From: an uncultured Dorea sp.
GTDB lineage: Bacteria; Bacillota; Clostridia; Lachnospirales; Lachnospiraceae
Reading direction: 5' to 3'
Assembly (NCBI GenBank): GCA_900550865.1
Contig: URTM01000012.1
Coordinates: forward strand, 14,206 to 78,205
Length of the DNA: 64,000 bases
The position numbers and the translations under genes are program-made. This document shows positions 62,298 to 64,000 of the stretch, in pieces. How positions within the stretch are numbered: the stretch's first letter is position 1; each line of letters opens with the position of its first letter. Under the pieces are notes generated by a model. That model saw nothing but the letters and a program-made list of their open reading frames with translations, did not search any database and had not been told where the DNA came from.

Positions 62298-62693
62298 CTC
62301 GTCTGTAAATTTCGTTTTTTATTCTATCATAGAATACTGCTTTTTTCTTACTTTTTCAAGTCAGCTATAATAGACTCTTCTAACGTTTACTCCAGATCTT
62401 GTTCTTTTTTTATATAAAAATCCCCATACAGGACTTTTATATTACACTGTCCTATATGGGGAAACATATCAAGCTGATAAAACAACATCTTTATTAATGG
62501 GATCTGTTGTTGATGGAAGAAAACAACTTATCATTAAAGAATCTAAAAATTTTACATATTCTAGTTAAAGAAAAGGACGTGTGAAAAAACGAAAGTTTTT
62601 TCATGCGTCCTTTTTCTTATAAATACAACAGTAGTTATATTTCACAAAAAAGCGTATAATCCCCCTTTCCCCATGAGAATGCCATTATGAATC
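62298..62693. other. Intergenic region between the esterase remnant and the IS element
   Basis: It contains a 13-bp inverted repeat with one mismatch (CCCCATACAGGAC at 62422-62434, its partner at 62449-62461), a terminator at 62569-62616, and a plus-strand stretch ending in TAA at about 62568 that reads open for some 60 codons without a start. That stretch could be the 3' remnant of a lost gene, but nothing recognisable is encoded. The end of the IS element is somewhere near 62620-62690 and I could not fix it. Confidence 0.5.
62569..62616. terminator. Strong GAAA-tetraloop hairpin
   Basis: AAAGGACGTGTGAAAAAAC and GTTTTTTCATGCGTCCTTT pair over about 18 bp with two wobble pairs around a GAAA loop, followed by TTTTTC. 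It is positioned to end transcription of the transposase on the minus strand and is also U-rich on the plus strand. Confidence 0.82.
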
Positions 62694-64000
62694 CTATGCG
62701 GCAGTTGCAACTTTTTTTTGCTTGTTGTGATATTTATAAAGATTGTGTCCGATAGAAACAAGAAATACTTCAAGCAGGACGGATTTTATTCCTCTTCGCA
62801 CAATTCTTTTGTACCAACGATCGTTTTTTAGGATACCAAATGTACCTTCTGCCTGAATGGATCTGTTCATCCTTAGAAGTGCTCCCTGGATACTTTCGAG
62901 ATTTTTAACTACTTCCTGGTGCATCGCTGTAAGTTCACGGTTAATCCTCACAGTACGGTTTTTATCCGTCTTTTTACATTCTTCTGCGTACGGACATTCA
63001 GAACAATCTTCACATTGATATACTTCTTCCTGACGACCATACTTGTTTCCCTTTACGTTTTTACGATATTAAAGATAAAATTTTTTCCCGTTTGGGCAAC
63101 GCATGATTCCGTCTTCACCAATTGGAAAATTTACTGCTCGGAATGGATCTTCATGATACTTCCTGTCAGTAGTCTCTTTTTTGAACATGGTGAATTTCAT
63201 ATACTTTTCCATTCCATGCTGCTCACAAAAAATATAATTGTTGTAAGAACCATATCCGGCATCTGCCACTGGATACTTCGGATAAAAGCCATATGTAGTA
63301 TAAAACTTGTTCATCAACGGAACAAAACAATCCATATCTGAGCGATACTGATTTATATCAACAACAGCAATGTATTCATCTGCAACACCAACCTGTACAT
63401 TATAAGCCGGAAGCAGCTGGTCATTTCCCATGTAATCTGTCTTGATTCGCATAAAAGTAGCCGAATGATCTGTTTTCGAGTAGCTGTTGCGATCCTCCCC
63501 ACAGATTTTAATTTTTTCCATGTATTCTTCTAACTTAGCAGCATACTCCCTGAGTTTCTCATAATGCCGTTGCTGTGTAGTTTTGCGATGTCCCCTGCCA
63601 TGAACAAACGCAGTTTCATCAATCTGCCAGGCTTCTGCATACTGTTCTGCAGCTCCTTTCAGATAATCTGGCGCATACTCACTATTGATACAAAGCTTTA
63701 TTCCTGTACATGTCAGTTCTTCATTGATTTCCTCAAAAAGTGTAGTAATCTTATCGAAGAGACGGTATCTGGATTTTTCTGTTGATTTTTTCCATACCCA
63801 GGAATATTTATTCGCATTTGCTTCAAACTTGGATCCATCGATGTATAGGTGTTGGAGATCCACATGTTCTGTCTCGAAAATTTTTTTGTTTATGTCTTGA
63901 AATATCTCTTCAATGGAATCAGCAAGTACCTCGTTAATGAAGTAACCGAAGGTACGATAAGAAGGTGTTTGATGATCCATGAGATACATGAAGCGGAGAT
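62694..64000 (-). pseudogene. IS1182-family transposase, interrupted and running off the window
   Basis: The visible part corresponds to the central and C-terminal regions of an IS1182-type DDE transposase (MDHQTPSYRTFGYFINEVLA, LYIDGSKFEANANKYSWVWK, MGNDQLLPAYNVQVGVADEY, VADAGYGSYNNYIFCEQHGM, then a Cys cluster CEDCSECPYAEEC and ILKNDRWYKRIVRRG). An in-frame TAA at 63069-63071 splits it after FPIGEDGIMRCPNGKKFYL, with homology continuing in the same frame on both sides. The N-terminal part lies beyond 64000. Only a nonsense mutation, not a frameshift, is seen, so it is a recently inactivated copy or uses readthrough. Confidence 0.88.

Noticed and set aside
62380..62568. Plus-strand open stretch ending in TAA before the hairpin
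   Set aside because: No start codon with a ribosome binding site and no recognisable motif; at most a gene remnant.
1..64000. CRISPR arrays, tRNA or rRNA genes, riboswitches
   Set aside because: No regularly spaced repeats, cloverleaf-like sequences or recognisable riboswitch cores were seen on reading the window.

Overview
The window looks like a chromosomal segment of a spore-forming, low-to-mid GC Firmicute of the class Clostridia, most likely family Lachnospiraceae (Dorea/Mediterraneibacter/Coprococcus-like gut anaerobe). This rests on gene content: a sigma-K gene, a PdaA-type spore cortex deacetylase, the ireB-ruvX-DUF1292-fur-rnjA order, a Crh-like HPr homologue, and strong AGGAGG-type ribosome binding sites. 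The genus is inference from memory of such neighbourhoods. No database search was run.

Layout. 1-4.9 kb: 5' part of comM, then a minus-strand set of membrane/cell-envelope genes (flippase-like protein, polysaccharide deacetylase, UgtP-like glycosyltransferase) and sigK. 4.9-16.4 kb: RNA-modification and housekeeping genes on the minus strand (trhP, trmR, rnjA, fur, DUF1292, ruvX, ireB, mtaB, thiI with its cysteine desulfurase, rsmE, prmA), with one plus-strand HPr-like gene. 16.5-20.7 kb: a 47-aa membrane peptide gene and a three-gene leucine-rich-repeat / VWA / MoxR-ATPase operon containing a tiny repeat-built ORF. 20.8-25 kb: pdaA, a membrane-anchored cohesin-domain protein with a highly charged cytoplasmic tail, and an LCP-family ligase.

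25-56.7 kb is a large surface-polysaccharide locus. It has an initiating polyprenyl-phosphate sugar transferase, about nine further glycosyltransferases, two Wzy/ligase-like proteins, a Wzx-like flippase, a Wzm/Wzt-type ABC exporter, two DUF2142 membrane proteins, a complete dTDP-L-rhamnose pathway (rfbA, B, D, C), a second LCP ligase, an acyltransferase and a LicD-type phosphotransferase. An AAA-ATPase/nuclease-fold gene and a MerR-methyltransferase fusion sit inside it as probable accessory inserts.

56.8-62.3 kb is a divergent choline locus. A perfect-consensus sigma-A promoter drives a winged-helix/LicC/LicA triple fusion, a stand-alone LicC cytidylyltransferase and a BCCT-family transporter. 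Next to it lies the decayed remains of a secreted metallo-beta-lactamase-fold protein with choline-binding repeats that closely resembles the pneumococcal phosphorylcholine esterase Pce/CbpE. With licD in the polysaccharide operon, this reads as a full phosphocholine decoration circuit (uptake, kinase, CTP activation, transfer, and a lost esterase) for a rhamnose-containing surface glycan. An inactivated IS1182-family element closes the window.
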